64,000 nt of DNA from Bacteroidota bacterium (GCA_021824635.1 JAKAKD010000041.1:92579-156578), one strand, 5' to 3'; positions 45,844 through 55,700 are shown, numbered from the stretch's first letter. Notes: a model not told the origin generated them from the sequence alone. Made by a program: numbers and translations.

Positions 45844-46581
45844 ATGAGTAATATCAAAGCAGAAAGAAATTCATATATAAAAATCTTTTCTCTTTCATTC
45901 TTAATTCTTCTTACCGAATGTTCAAGTGGGGAATTCTTTCATATCTCACCGGTTCGCCCAGTTGATCAATTGCTCGCTGAAGCATTGCAATCAACACCTC
46001 CAGCCGAAACTGGAACATTTAGAAAAGCAGAACTAACAGAGATCGTCAAACTAGATTCAACGATCCATCTTGATATACGCTATGCCACCAAAAATAATTT
46101 TTTGAGTACACCGTTGTATAGTCAAGCACGTGCATTCTTACAACTCCCGGCAGCAGAAGCTTTGCTGCGTGTTTGCCAATCGTTGAAAACAAAAGGATAC
46201 GGACTTTTAATTCACGACGCATACCGCCCTTGGTACATTACAAAAATATTTTGGGATGCTACGCCTCCTGATCTGCATAATTTTGTTGCTAATCCTTCAA
46301 AGGGTTCCAAACATAACCGCGGATGCGCAGTTGATCTTACACTATATGATTTGAAAACCGGCAATCCGGTTATAATGCCAAGTCTGTACGATGAAATGTC
46401 GGAACGCGCTTATGCGGATTATAAAGGAGGCACCGAAGTAGAACTGAATCTGCGTGATCTATTACGTTCAGAAATGGAAAAAGAAGGATTCACTGTGTAT
46501 GAATTCGAATGGTGGCATTTCGATTATAAAGATTGGCCGCATTATACAATTCAAAATATCCGGTTTGAAAACATCCACTAA
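45844..46581 (+). CDS. VanX/DdpX-like D-Ala-D-Ala dipeptidase lipoprotein (M15)
   Basis: 245 residues. A signal with lipobox-like LLTEC anchors it to an envelope membrane. The zinc M15 motifs are SKHNRGCAVDLTLYD (S-x-H-x2-G-x-A-x-D) and EWWHFDY (E-x-W-H), with LIHDAYRPW in between as in VanX. Such enzymes cut D-Ala-D-Ala, usually for recycling, and in VanX for vancomycin resistance. No vanA/vanH neighbours are present, so recycling is more likely. The ATG at 45844 is used; a TTG at 45829 extends the frame. Confidence 0.88.
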   Translation: MSNIKAERNSYIKIFSLSFLILLTECSSGEFFHISPVRPVDQLLAEALQSTPPAETGTFRKAELTEIVKLDSTIHLDIRYATKNNFLSTPLYSQARAFLQLPAAEALLRVCQSLKTKGYGLLIHDAYRPWYITKIFWDATPPDLHNFVANPSKGSKHNRGCAVDLTLYDLKTGNPVIMPSLYDEMSERAYADYKGGTEVELNLRDLLRSEMEKEGFTVYEFEWWHFDYKDWPHYTIQNIRFENIH

Positions 46582-47005
46582 TCTTTTACATATGATTTGA
46601 AGCTATCTGGAATGGCAAAAGGAAAGAAGTATAGTAGAAATGTAGAATCACACTATAAGCTTATAGCTAACCGCTGACTGCTAACAACTACCCTTACGTG
46701 TTCGATTTGAATTCTTTATATATCTCAACAGCTTTGTGATAAAATACTGTTATAAAAAGCAGCATCGTTCCAATAATTATCCAGCCATTCATATATGATC
46801 TCCGTAAATATTTACTCTATTATCGAAGTATATACCTCCAAATTAAGTGCCATTATTTTTAAGTTGTTCTGCTTTCAATTAGGCGTTTATTTATACTATT
46901 CTAAAATTTTACGGAAGTATTATTTACCGATGTGAGAAAAAAAATTTGGGGGTACGCATATTATTCGTAATAATAATAATCTTGTAGAAGTTCCGCAAAT
47001 TATAT
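46582..47005. other. 424-bp spacer with one small ORF
   Basis: AT-rich DNA between the VanX-like gene (plus) and a histidine kinase gene (minus, stop at 47006). It holds the 32-residue ORF listed at 46694-46792 and nothing else that I can support. Confidence 0.5.
46694..46792 (-). CDS. Possible 32-residue single-pass membrane protein
   Basis: A short frame from ATG 46792 to TAA 46694 with GGAG at 46800-46803, 7 nt upstream. It encodes one hydrophobic helix (GWIIIGTMLLFITVFY) followed by a charged amphipathic tail (HKAVEIYKEFK), the form of many small bacterial membrane proteins. Frames this short are easily accidental; the clean ribosome site and helix favour a real gene. Confidence 0.4.
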   Translation of the reverse strand: MNGWIIIGTMLLFITVFYHKAVEIYKEFKSNT

Positions 47006-48391
47006 TTAGTTACTAATCTTATCCGGTATTGTAAAGTAGAAAGTGGAACCTTTCCCCTCGTGACTTTCAGACCAAATTTTACCTCCGTGAATTTCGACCA
47101 GTTCTTTGCAAAGCAGCAAACCTAATCCGCTTCCACTCTCACGATTTGTACCCGGAGTTGAATGATTTGACCCTTTTTTGAAAATCATTTTCTGTTGTGC
47201 TAGAGTCATTCCAATACCGTCATCCTCAACACTGACCAGAACATGATTATTTTCTTTTTTACTCATTATTTTTATTGTGCCTTCCAGCGGTGTAAATTTA
47301 ATAGCGTTTGAAACAATATTTTGAATTATTGAAAGGACCATATTCATGTCAGCGTATACAGTGAGAGTTTTATCAATTTCATTTATCAACATGATTTTTT
47401 TTACCTCGGCACTTAGCCGCAAATTATAAAATGCACATTCAGCACGCTCTCTTAATAAAAATGACTCGGGATTAAAGTTCATACTTCCGGTCTGCACTTT
47501 AGTCCATTCTAGAAGATTATCTAGTAATGCTAAGACACCTCGACCCACACTATTGAGTTTTCCAGCATAATCTTTTATTTGTTCGGGTTTTAGAATCTCA
47601 TAGTCCGAATGCAATATTTCAGCTAGAGTGAGAATAGGCTGGAAAGGACTTCTTAAATCGTGGGCTATAATGGAATAGAGCATATTCCTGCTCTTATTCA
47701 ATTGATTTAATTCTTCCGACTTAGCAAATAATTCATTCTCAGCCATTCGTCTTAATTTCAATTCATTTCTTATTCTTATCATCAAAGTTGTCATGAATAG
47801 AATTATAAAAATGACTAGGATTACGATAATGAGATAACTTTTATCTTTTAGTGATTTTAACTCCTCCGACCTTTTGTAGAAGATTCTTTCTTCTTTGCCA
47901 TTCATTTCGTTAATGAGATTTGTGATCTTATCCGATAAGGTTATTCCTTCCTTATTCGCAGATATATTTTTGTAATTGCTACTTATTTGATTTGATTTTT
48001 GTGTTTTCAAGTTTTTTTGGAGAACAACCTTAGCGTAAATATATTGTTGCAGTGTGTCTATATTTTTTTTATTTATTTCGTTATGAGCGATAAATATTTT
48101 TAAGGGATCTGTTTGGGACAAAAGAATAATGTTTAAGCTGTCTATAGTTTTTCCCGCGCGATAGGAATTACCCGACATATAATTTCTCTCTGCCATGTCC
48201 AATTGTAGAACAATGGCATGAATCTCATTAAGTTGTTTCTCAACATAAAACGATTGTTTGACCCATTCAGCATTCTCCATAAATTCATTTTTATTTTGAA
48301 TAGCCAGTAATCCGGTTAAGAATAGAATTAAGATCGTAATCAGAAAGAAAAGGTTCACTCTATTCTCAATAGAAAAATTTTTACCATTCAT
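47006..48391 (-). CDS. Membrane sensor histidine kinase with CHASE3-like domain
   Basis: 461 residues. TM1 (about 13-31) and TM2 (about 185-205) bracket a helical periplasmic domain with MAERNYMSGN, as in CHASE3 sensors. Then come a coiled linker, HisKA with His244 in SIIAHDLRSPF, and the ATPase (N-box QNIVSNAIKF, DDGIGMTLA, SGLGLLLCKELVEIHGG). The signal is unknown. No response regulator is adjacent; the closest is at 50.5 kb. Confidence 0.9.
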   Translation of the reverse strand: MNGKNFSIENRVNLFFLITILILFLTGLLAIQNKNEFMENAEWVKQSFYVEKQLNEIHAIVLQLDMAERNYMSGNSYRAGKTIDSLNIILLSQTDPLKIFIAHNEINKKNIDTLQQYIYAKVVLQKNLKTQKSNQISSNYKNISANKEGITLSDKITNLINEMNGKEERIFYKRSEELKSLKDKSYLIIVILVIFIILFMTTLMIRIRNELKLRRMAENELFAKSEELNQLNKSRNMLYSIIAHDLRSPFQPILTLAEILHSDYEILKPEQIKDYAGKLNSVGRGVLALLDNLLEWTKVQTGSMNFNPESFLLRERAECAFYNLRLSAEVKKIMLINEIDKTLTVYADMNMVLSIIQNIVSNAIKFTPLEGTIKIMSKKENNHVLVSVEDDGIGMTLAQQKMIFKKGSNHSTPGTNRESGSGLGLLLCKELVEIHGGKIWSESHEGKGSTFYFTIPDKISN

Positions 48392-48705
48392 CTGCCATTG
48401 CCCTCCGGTGCAGTCTGCATATTTGCTTGAATTATATAATTTCTATTGATCAGGCCGATGGGATTAATTTTCGGAGAACCTTTTATTAATATATCTTTTT
48501 ATGATAAAAAAAAGGAACTCTCGTCGCTAGTTAATGGTTCCGGATAGAACATTTTTATCCGGCTAATCGGTATAGCAACCCATAATCTGATCTTTCACAT
48601 TTACAAATAGTCGTTTTCAGTTTCTTAACTACTATTCGCAATAAAAACGGTTTTGTAAATTCGGCTGGCTTAAAATTAAAAGTAGGTTTAAAAAATTAAA
48701 AATGG
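48392..48705. other. 314-bp spacer between two kinase genes
   Basis: AT-rich. It contains a 7-bp hairpin (CCGGATA at 48540-48546, TATCCGG at 48556-48562) without a T-run, possibly the end of a transcript. No ORF or RNA gene seen. Confidence 0.45.
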
Positions 48706-50304
48706 TTAACCTGGATTTTTAATAAATATTATTCTGAATCTCGTACCTTCATTTTTTTTGCTCTCTACTTCAATCACAGCATTGTTCAACTCACAATGTT
48801 TTTTTACAATAGCCAATCCCAATCCGGTCCCTTCGAATAATCTTGAATAGCTGTTATCTTCCTGTGAGAATACAGCAAAAAGATAAGGAATATATTCTTC
48901 ATTGATTCCAATTCCTGTATCGGCAACCTCAATAGTGATCTGGTTGTTTTCGTTAAGATACAATAGTGTTTCAATTTTTCCGTTAAACGTATACTTAAGC
49001 GCGTTATCTATCAGTTGATTAAAAATCTGTTTCAGACCATATTTATCTGCTACAATTTTAGTATTTGATAATTTATTAGTAAGCGTGAACTCAATATTTT
49101 TCCTTTCAGCTTTTTCGCGGTAATTTTTATAGAGACTCTTAAATACATCATCCATTAAATCAAATTCGGCGACCTCTTTTTCATAAGTCCCGGTTTGCAA
49201 TTGAGACATTTCAAGTATTAGATCAATTGTACGTTGTATTCTTTCTCCCTCTTCTTCTATTATTCTTATGCTATGATTTGTATCGCTTGATTCTATAAAA
49301 TCGGATTCGTGTTTGAGCAAAGAGACCATATTGAGTATTACATTTAATGGTGTCCGAATTTCGTGAGACATGGTTGCAAGAAATTCTGCTTTCAGTTCTT
49401 CTATTTTTCTCCTTTTAATTGAAGCAGACATATAAGCATATTCGGCGTTTCTCTGATCGGTTAAATTGTGCACTATTACATTATAATAAGGTTCTAACCC
49501 TTCATTAGTAATAACAACATTTGCCGTTTCCTTAAGGTAGGCAATGCTCCAATCCTTCTTGATCCATGCGGATTCAAAATCTTTTACTTTCCCATTTGCC
49601 TTTAATAATTTTTTAAATTCCTCACGTTTTTCGTGGTTGAGAACACAATACTCTTCAAAATTGCGGTCGGTAAATGACTCAGTTGAATCGTATCCAAGCA
49701 TATCTAAAAATATTTTATTCGCACTCTTTAGACTGCCGTTATAATAGACTTCATAATATCCGATCGAAGCATTTTGATAAATTTCTTGAGCTAATTTATC
49801 TTTGTGGAGTAAGAAAAGATTCGGATTCATTTTTTCCGATATATCTTTAATACAAACATATCTTCCAATGAATTTATCTTCCTCATCATAAACATTCTGA
49901 CAAAAATGAGAAACCCATTTCATTTCACCCGTTTTTCTTATAATTCTAAATTCACCCGAGCAGAAGTTTATTCCCTGGGCTACCTTTTCTTCCTCGGCGA
50001 CTAGTATTTCTAAATCTTTGGGGTGGATTATTTTTTTTAGGAAATTTTGACTGTCTCCAAATTCTTCGGCATCATGACCGCTGATCAGTTTGCATGCGGG
50101 AGACATAAAGCTAATTTTTGCCTCCGGGTTTATCCAACAAATCCAATCCTCGGAAAATTCTGCAATCAATTTAAAAAATTGTTCTCTGCATGATGAACAA
50201 TTTAACTTAGGATCATCCTCGTTTATTGAGTTTACATAATTTATTGAGTGACGGAAACTGTGTGTATAGTCTTCAAATACACGCTGTGTGCTTTCTTCTT
50301 GCAT
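48706..50304 (-). CDS. PAS-domain histidine kinase (soluble)
   Basis: 532 residues from ATG 50304, which has AGGAG about 9 nt upstream; the frame is open to 50334. There is no transmembrane segment. Two PAS domains (first around FSEDWICWINPEAKISFMSP, second around YQNASIGYYEVYYNGS) are followed by a HisKA (AEFLATMSHEIRTPLN) and an ATPase with DTGIGINEEYIPYLF and GTGLGLAIVKKH. A CSSCREQF stretch near the N-terminus holds two Cys that might bind metal. The ligand is unknown. It lies upstream of the previous kinase and has no adjacent regulator. Confidence 0.9.
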   Translation of the reverse strand: MQEESTQRVFEDYTHSFRHSINYVNSINEDDPKLNCSSCREQFFKLIAEFSEDWICWINPEAKISFMSPACKLISGHDAEEFGDSQNFLKKIIHPKDLEILVAEEEKVAQGINFCSGEFRIIRKTGEMKWVSHFCQNVYDEEDKFIGRYVCIKDISEKMNPNLFLLHKDKLAQEIYQNASIGYYEVYYNGSLKSANKIFLDMLGYDSTESFTDRNFEEYCVLNHEKREEFKKLLKANGKVKDFESAWIKKDWSIAYLKETANVVITNEGLEPYYNVIVHNLTDQRNAEYAYMSASIKRRKIEELKAEFLATMSHEIRTPLNVILNMVSLLKHESDFIESSDTNHSIRIIEEEGERIQRTIDLILEMSQLQTGTYEKEVAEFDLMDDVFKSLYKNYREKAERKNIEFTLTNKLSNTKIVADKYGLKQIFNQLIDNALKYTFNGKIETLLYLNENNQITIEVADTGIGINEEYIPYLFAVFSQEDNSYSRLFEGTGLGLAIVKKHCELNNAVIEVESKKNEGTRFRIIFIKNPG

Positions 50305-50359
50305 AAATGATTCTCCTAGCCCTATCGGTATCATTTTGTAATTAGAAATCGAAAAAGAA

Positions 50360-50415
50360 GTGGAATTGAAAATTTTTAAAATTCCTCACAGCCATAAGGA
50401 TATTTTCAATTCCAC
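50360..50415 (-). terminator. 14-bp perfect inverted repeat after the LytTR regulator
   Basis: GTGGAATTGAAAAT at 50360-50373 and ATTTTCAATTCCAC at 50402-50415, loop 28 nt. It lies between the stop of the LytTR regulator (50511) and the start of the PAS kinase (50304). A terminator or an operator are both possible; no T-run follows on the minus strand. Confidence 0.4.
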
Positions 50416-50510
50416 TAAGAGGGTGTGTGCAAAAGTAATTTTCAGGGTTCATTTTGGTAAGGGATATGAGACGAGCGATTAAATAATACGACAAATGATA
50501 TTTGGACAGT

Positions 50511-51317
50511 TTATTTAAATATCTTTTTTATTTTATGACTATACCGTTGGCTTACTTCGAGTTTTTTACTGATGCTTTTCATAAAGATTGAAAATCTATT
50601 GCTGCTCAAAGGTTCTATTTTTTCAATAAAATTGAGGTTTATCAACGTTTGCCTATGTATTCTAAGAAATTGATCTGCGGGTAATGTCTTCACCCAGTAG
50701 ATCATTGGCTTCCGCATTAAAAACTTTTTATTCTCTGTTAAATAGATTCGTGTATAATCTTTAAGACTTTTTATGAAGAGAATATCTTTAACAAAATAAA
50801 AACCGGGATTTTTTCTATCATTAATAAAAATATGGTCATCATATTTCAATTCAGTTTGAATACGATCAATTCCCTTATTACCCTTTTGAGCAGTAATTAT
50901 ATTTTTCCTATTATTATTCGATGAGCTATTTAAACTCACCAATATTTTTGATCTTTTCCTTAATTGCGTATTAATGGCTTTGAGCAGTTCATCGTTAGTA
51001 AATGGTTTGGTTATATAATCATCAGCACCAATTATCATCCCTTTTCGTAAGTCATCTCTTTGTGTCTTCGCAGTAAGATAAATGAATATGGGCATCATTT
51101 TCCCTTCTAATTTTTTTAACTCAGAGAGGAGTTTGTAACCGCTAATATCCGGGAGCATAATATCACAAAGAATTATATCGGGCTTTTCTTCAATGATCAT
51201 TTTTAATCCTCTGTCGCCGTTATGAGCGCAAATGGTGTTATAACCAAGTTCTTTTAGAAGAAGAAAAAGATTATCTGCCAAATCAACGTTATCCTCTATG
51301 ATCAGAACTTTATACAT
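50511..51317 (-). CDS. LytTR family response regulator
   Basis: 268 residues. Receiver domain at 1-118 with the acidic pocket (IIEDNVD), phospho-acceptor Asp52 in LCDIMLPD, Thr in LTAKTQ and Lys in TKPF. A long linker leads to a LytTR DNA-binding domain (about 165-268: ILFIKSLKDYTRIYL, QFLRIHRQTLINLNFI). Such regulators bind direct repeats upstream of targets. It starts 8 bp after the adjacent kinase stop, so the two form one pair. Confidence 0.92.
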   Translation of the reverse strand: MYKVLIIEDNVDLADNLFLLLKELGYNTICAHNGDRGLKMIIEEKPDIILCDIMLPDISGYKLLSELKKLEGKMMPIFIYLTAKTQRDDLRKGMIIGADDYITKPFTNDELLKAINTQLRKRSKILVSLNSSSNNNRKNIITAQKGNKGIDRIQTELKYDDHIFINDRKNPGFYFVKDILFIKSLKDYTRIYLTENKKFLMRKPMIYWVKTLPADQFLRIHRQTLINLNFIEKIEPLSSNRFSIFMKSISKKLEVSQRYSHKIKKIFK

Positions 51318-51325
51318 ATTTGCTT

Positions 51326-52150
51326 CTAATCTCTTATTCTTAATTTAAATTCAGTACCTTCATTTAATTTGCTTGCACATTCAATTCGACCCCCATGCAT
51401 TTTTGTTAAATTTTTTACAATTGTTAGTCCAAGACCTACGCCTGGAATATTCCCGCTGTTTCTTCCACGGAAAAAGGGTTGAAATAGTTTTTTAAGATCG
51501 TTTTTATTAATGCCAATTCCTTCGTCACGCACTGAAAATTCAATCCATCCTTTATTCCGGTTTACATCAATTTTAATTTGTCCGCCCTGCGGAGAAAATT
51601 TAACTGCGTTATTTATCAGGTTTAATAGAATTTGTTTAATAATAAATCCGTCGCATCTAATTGCCTTTAATCCCGGTTCAATGCTTACTCCTATTAGATG
51701 AGAATCGCTTATATTCACTACGACTTCTTCAAGTAATTCGTTTATTAATTTTCTTAAATCAATTTTTTTAAAATTTGGCTTCTCTTTTAGAGAATTATAT
51801 TTATATAAAGCTGTAATTTTTTCTAAAGTATCAGTCAAAAAAATAATTGACCGTTTTATCTTTTCAATTATTTCCTGCTGCCTAGCCGTGTTTCCCTTTT
51901 TAATATAAAACTCTAGTAATTCTACAGAACTTTGAAGTGTTGAAAGTGGTGTACGAAATTGATGCGACGTAGAAGAGATGAACTCTGACTGTAATTTTTT
52001 AATTCCTTTACTACTCAAATTATTTTTTTTATCTATTATTATTTTCTTATTATTCACAAAAGACATTTTATTTATTCTTTCGGTTGTTATTAATTTTTCT
52101 AATAAGTCATTTCTCCTTAGGTTGCTAATGAAACAAAGCAACGCAGACAT
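51326..52150 (-). CDS. Soluble histidine kinase, partner of the LytTR regulator
   Basis: 274 residues, essentially only the HisKA (His63 in STSHQFRTPLST) and ATPase (LINNAVKFSPQGGQ, RDEGIGINKNDL, GVGLGLTIVKNLTKMHGG) modules. No sensor or membrane segment, apart from a short hydrophobic start (MSALLCFIS). Signal input must come from a partner. Start uncertain; ATG at 52066 (M29) would be an alternative. It precedes the LytTR gene by 8 bp. Confidence 0.88.
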   Translation of the reverse strand: MSALLCFISNLRRNDLLEKLITTERINKMSFVNNKKIIIDKKNNLSSKGIKKLQSEFISSTSHQFRTPLSTLQSSVELLEFYIKKGNTARQQEIIEKIKRSIIFLTDTLEKITALYKYNSLKEKPNFKKIDLRKLINELLEEVVVNISDSHLIGVSIEPGLKAIRCDGFIIKQILLNLINNAVKFSPQGGQIKIDVNRNKGWIEFSVRDEGIGINKNDLKKLFQPFFRGRNSGNIPGVGLGLTIVKNLTKMHGGRIECASKLNEGTEFKLRIRD

Positions 52151-52391
52151 TCATTCCGGATTAACAGTTAAAGTATAATATCTGAATATTTGAGATCAGT
52201 AGGGAAATTGAAGGTCGCAAGTTTTAGAGTATTAATATATACCTTCCCAAGAGGCAGTTATAAATTAAAGTTTAGATTGAATAACAACAAGCTAAAAAAG
52301 AATGGATTTTATTAAATTATAGAACCGTTTGCCGTGGCATTATTAAAATTGAGCTGAAAAATCAATTGTCGTTATAGCGGGAATTAGCCAT

Positions 52392-54020
52392 TTACATTTT
52401 GTCAGGGGCGCCAACTCCAAGAATGGATAATCCATTCCTAAGAACAGTCTGAACAGCAATGCAAAGCGCAATACGAGCTTCGGCTAAATTCCTTTCGCTA
52501 CCGATTATTCTGCATTCGGTGTAAAACCGATGAAACAGCGCCGCAAGTTCTTCAAGGTAAATTGTAATCCGGTGAGTTTCATAATTCTCGGCGCTATAAA
52601 GAACATCTTCGGGAAACTCAAAAAGTTTTTTGAGAAGATTCTGTTCTTCTTTAGTTGAAAGAAAATTCAAATTATCCAATGAAGAATTTAATCCTTCTTC
52701 AGCAGTCATTCTTAATATTGAGGAGATTCTTGCATGTGCATATTGCAGATAGAAAACGGGATTTTCATCAGATTGTTTCTTCGCAAGATCGAGATCAAAA
52801 TTCAAATGGCTGGTGATACTTCTCATATTAAAGAAGTAACGAACAACGTCGCTTCCCACTTCATCAATTAGTTCGTCAAGTGTAATGTAATTAGCTTTAC
52901 GCGTGGACATCTTAACAACTTCACCTTTTTCCATAATCGTAACAAACTGATGAATCAGAACTTTCACTTTGTCTGAATCATAGCCTAAAGCACGCAAACC
53001 CGCAAGAACATCCGGATAAGTAGCATTATGGTCCGAACCGAAAAGATCAATCATAAGGTCATAACCGCGCTCATATTTAGTAATATGATAAGCAATATCA
53101 GGCAAACGGTAGGTAGGTTCACCGGTGGATTTCACAATTACTTTATCATTCTCGTTACCGAGTTCGGATAACTTTAACCAAACAGCTCCCTCACTTTCAT
53201 AAGAAAGATTTTTCTTTTTGAAATCGGCTAAAAGTGAACTGATCTTTCCTTCTTCATATAAAACATGTTCGTTGTAAAAATTCTTCATGCGGATCTGAAT
53301 CCGCCCAAGCGTTTTAATGATATCACCGAATATTTCTTTCTCTGCCGCTTGCTTAAAAATTCCTTCTGCGTTTTCATTAATATATTTTTCGCCGTTCTCA
53401 TTTTTCAGTTTTGCAGCAATCTCTTTAATGTATTCGCCTTGGTAGTAATCGTCGGGAAATTCAATTTTCTGACCGAGTAATTCCAGATAACGCAAGCGGA
53501 CGGAATCACCAAGTACACGCATTTGTCTTCCGGCATTGTTGAAATAATATTCACGGTCAACAGTATAACCGACCCACTCAAGCATATTTGCCACAGTATC
53601 ACCAACAACTGCGTTCCGACCATGCCCTACGGTAAGCGGTCCGGTTGGATTTGCCGAGACAAATTCAACCATAGCTTTTTTACCGGAATATTTTTTTGAT
53701 TTTCCAAAATCTTCTTTATGCTGAAATATTTCTTTAACGATTTGTGTGTTAAATGACTGAGTAAAATAAAAATTAATAAAGCCCGGTCCGGCTATTTCAA
53801 CTTTTTCAATTACGTTCTTATCAAAGTCGAGAGAATTGATAATTTCTTTGGCAATCTCTTGCGGTTTCTGTTTCAGTTTCTTTGCAAGAATCATAGCCGC
53901 ATTAGTAGCATAATCGCCATGCCCTTTTTGACTTGGGACTGTAAATACAAGATCAACTTCTTTTAAGTAAGGAAGTTTCGCTTCAGTTTTTTTGAAAAGA
54001 TCTATTAAGTAATTTTTCAA
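52392..54020 (-). CDS. argS: Arginyl-tRNA synthetase
   Basis: Charges tRNA-Arg; 542 residues. HIGH-like motif VGHGRNAVVGD and KMSKS-like VVKMSTRKANY are present, with the Arg-tRNA synthetase add-1 N-terminal domain and the C-terminal anticodon-binding helices (YETHRITIYLEELAALFH). The start is a TTG with GGAG upstream, like its neighbours. It is 23 bp after rsfS on the same strand. Confidence 0.97.
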   Translation of the reverse strand: MKNYLIDLFKKTEAKLPYLKEVDLVFTVPSQKGHGDYATNAAMILAKKLKQKPQEIAKEIINSLDFDKNVIEKVEIAGPGFINFYFTQSFNTQIVKEIFQHKEDFGKSKKYSGKKAMVEFVSANPTGPLTVGHGRNAVVGDTVANMLEWVGYTVDREYYFNNAGRQMRVLGDSVRLRYLELLGQKIEFPDDYYQGEYIKEIAAKLKNENGEKYINENAEGIFKQAAEKEIFGDIIKTLGRIQIRMKNFYNEHVLYEEGKISSLLADFKKKNLSYESEGAVWLKLSELGNENDKVIVKSTGEPTYRLPDIAYHITKYERGYDLMIDLFGSDHNATYPDVLAGLRALGYDSDKVKVLIHQFVTIMEKGEVVKMSTRKANYITLDELIDEVGSDVVRYFFNMRSITSHLNFDLDLAKKQSDENPVFYLQYAHARISSILRMTAEEGLNSSLDNLNFLSTKEEQNLLKKLFEFPEDVLYSAENYETHRITIYLEELAALFHRFYTECRIIGSERNLAEARIALCIAVQTVLRNGLSILGVGAPDKM

Positions 54021-54043
54021 TTATACTCCGGAATTAATAAAGA

Positions 54044-54394
54044 CTACTCTTCATTTTTGATTTTAATAACTGGAGCATCGCCCCAAAGCTTCTCTAAATT
54101 GTAATAGCTTCTTGCATCTGCTTTGAAAACATGAACTATGACGTCAAAGTAATCCAGAATAACCCAATTTAGAGTCTCAAATCCCTCCTTGTGAAAACAT
54201 CTGATTCCTTTATTGTGAAGCTGTTCATCAACCTCATCGGCAATAGCTTTTACCTGTCTGTCAGCATCGGCAGAACAAACAATAAAGCAATCTGCAATTC
54301 CGGAAAGTTTTCGAAGATCAAGGATGTTTATATCGAAACCTTTTTTTGATTTGATGATTTCTGCAATCATCTTTGAAAATTTTAATGGATCCAA
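54044..54394 (-). CDS. rsfS: Ribosomal silencing factor RsfS
   Basis: 116 residues. Binds ribosomal protein uL14 and blocks subunit joining in starved cells. The family core is visible (INILDLRKLSGIADCFIVCSA, GFETLNWVILDYFDVIVHVF, LEKLWGDAP). The start is TTG with GAGG upstream. It lies between a LytR_C gene and argS. Confidence 0.95.
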   Translation of the reverse strand: MDPLKFSKMIAEIIKSKKGFDINILDLRKLSGIADCFIVCSADADRQVKAIADEVDEQLHNKGIRCFHKEGFETLNWVILDYFDVIVHVFKADARSYYNLEKLWGDAPVIKIKNEE

Positions 54395-54488
54395 TTACGC
54401 CTCTTTTCCTTAACTAATTGATTGAACTTGTTTCTGAATCTAAAAAATCAACCACCTCAATAGCCATATTCAAAATTTGAGTGTATTA

Positions 54489-54977
54489 CTATTTGAACGG
54501 AGCTAAATTAAAATAATCTTTACCAATTATGATCGAAACATCTAAAAAGTAATCTTTGCTTAGCTGCTGAATTACATTTTCATTTTTAATACCGAGAGAT
54601 TTTGCGACTTTGAAAGCGTTTGCCATATTACCTGATCTATCAATTACAAGACTCTCGTTAAGATCATCCGCTATATAATTACCTGCTTTAACAACATCAA
54701 AATTATTATTGCGGAGAAAATCCGTGAAACGGTCGGCAACTCCGCTTACTCCGCTTCCATTTAAAACTTCAACTTGGATAATATCGGAAGCAACTTGTTC
54801 TGTTAATTGATCGTCTTTTGCGTGCCGGTTGCCTGCAAGCTTAATATAAATCGAATAACTCATATAAATAATTATCGCAGCTAAGAGAAAAATTGAGACA
54901 TTAAGAATCAAGTTAAGAGTGGAATATTTTAGACCGCCCGGTCTAGAAGATTTTTTTTTGACGTTGATATTTTCCAA
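54489..54977 (-). CDS. LytR C-terminal domain protein
   Basis: 162 residues. A basic N-terminus, one transmembrane helix (about 22-45, LNLILNVSIFLLAAIIIYM) and a LytR_C domain (QVEVLNGSGVSGVADRFTDFL, then VIDRSGNMANAFKVA, VIIGKDYF). LytR_C proteins are envelope-associated and linked to cell-wall metabolism in a family sense only. The start is TTG. Confidence 0.85.
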   Translation of the reverse strand: MENINVKKKSSRPGGLKYSTLNLILNVSIFLLAAIIIYMSYSIYIKLAGNRHAKDDQLTEQVASDIIQVEVLNGSGVSGVADRFTDFLRNNNFDVVKAGNYIADDLNESLVIDRSGNMANAFKVAKSLGIKNENVIQQLSKDYFLDVSIIIGKDYFNLAPFK

Positions 54978-55041
54978 TTGTGTGTTGCGCTCTAAATTTT
55001 ATTAACCCGTGCGCAATTTAATAAAAAACTATCTCTCTTTC

Positions 55042-55536
55042 TCAGAAGCCCCAATTGTTTAAGTAGCTATCTCTGTAAAAAGGCGAATAGCCGCCATAAC
55101 CGTAAGGAGAATAATAGCCGCCTGGCACATTTCTATATTGAATAATTACGTTCATATTATCGGTAGGTTTGTAAGTTAATTGGGCGCGGCTGATATAAAC
55201 GCCGTTAATCTGTTTTGAAAATTCAGGTCCGTATGAATTGTATGGCGTATTAACAAGACTGATATCGGTTTCTAAATTAAGTTTGTCGCTGAATTTATAA
55301 GCCATGCTGTTAGTATAAACACCAAGAGCCATATTACCATTGCCGCCGAATGATGAGAATGAAAGACCAAATGAATGATGCATGCTAAAATTATCGGAAT
55401 TGATAAAACCGAGTAATGAACCAACCGAATTATCTTTTATCATTCCGCTTCTGACATCCGGTTTTGCTTCGTCGCGGAATTGTGCGTTGGAAGCCGTAAC
55501 AGCAAAAACAAAAAGTATTAGAAGAAGCCTTTTCAT
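55042..55536 (-). CDS. Small exported protein, possible outer-membrane barrel
   Basis: 164 residues from the ATG at 55536. A signal peptide (LLLILFVFAVTASNA, cleaved before QFRD) is followed by strands alternating like an eight-stranded barrel (FGLSFSSFGGNGNMALGVY, SRAQLTYKPTDNMNVIIQY). The C-terminus is rich in Gly and Tyr (GGYYSPYGYGGYSPFY). Not recognised by family. An upstream ATG at 55575 would spoil the signal peptide. Confidence 0.7.
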   Translation of the reverse strand: MKRLLLILFVFAVTASNAQFRDEAKPDVRSGMIKDNSVGSLLGFINSDNFSMHHSFGLSFSSFGGNGNMALGVYTNSMAYKFSDKLNLETDISLVNTPYNSYGPEFSKQINGVYISRAQLTYKPTDNMNVIIQYRNVPGGYYSPYGYGGYSPFYRDSYLNNWGF

Positions 55537-55700
55537 TTCTTTTCCCTTTCGATTTCTAACTTTGAACAGCCGCAAAGTTCAATTTGTTTCTATAATTCTT
55601 TTCTTTCTTACGGTCAATTTTATCGTATCCAGGCATCATAATCAAGTCAATTATTCGATTGATAGCCATTTCAATTCGGAAAAACCATTCCTTCTATTTT

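Noticed and set aside
46582..47005. tRNA or small RNA gene in the long spacer
   Set aside because: No cloverleaf or strong hairpin followed by a T-run could be found.
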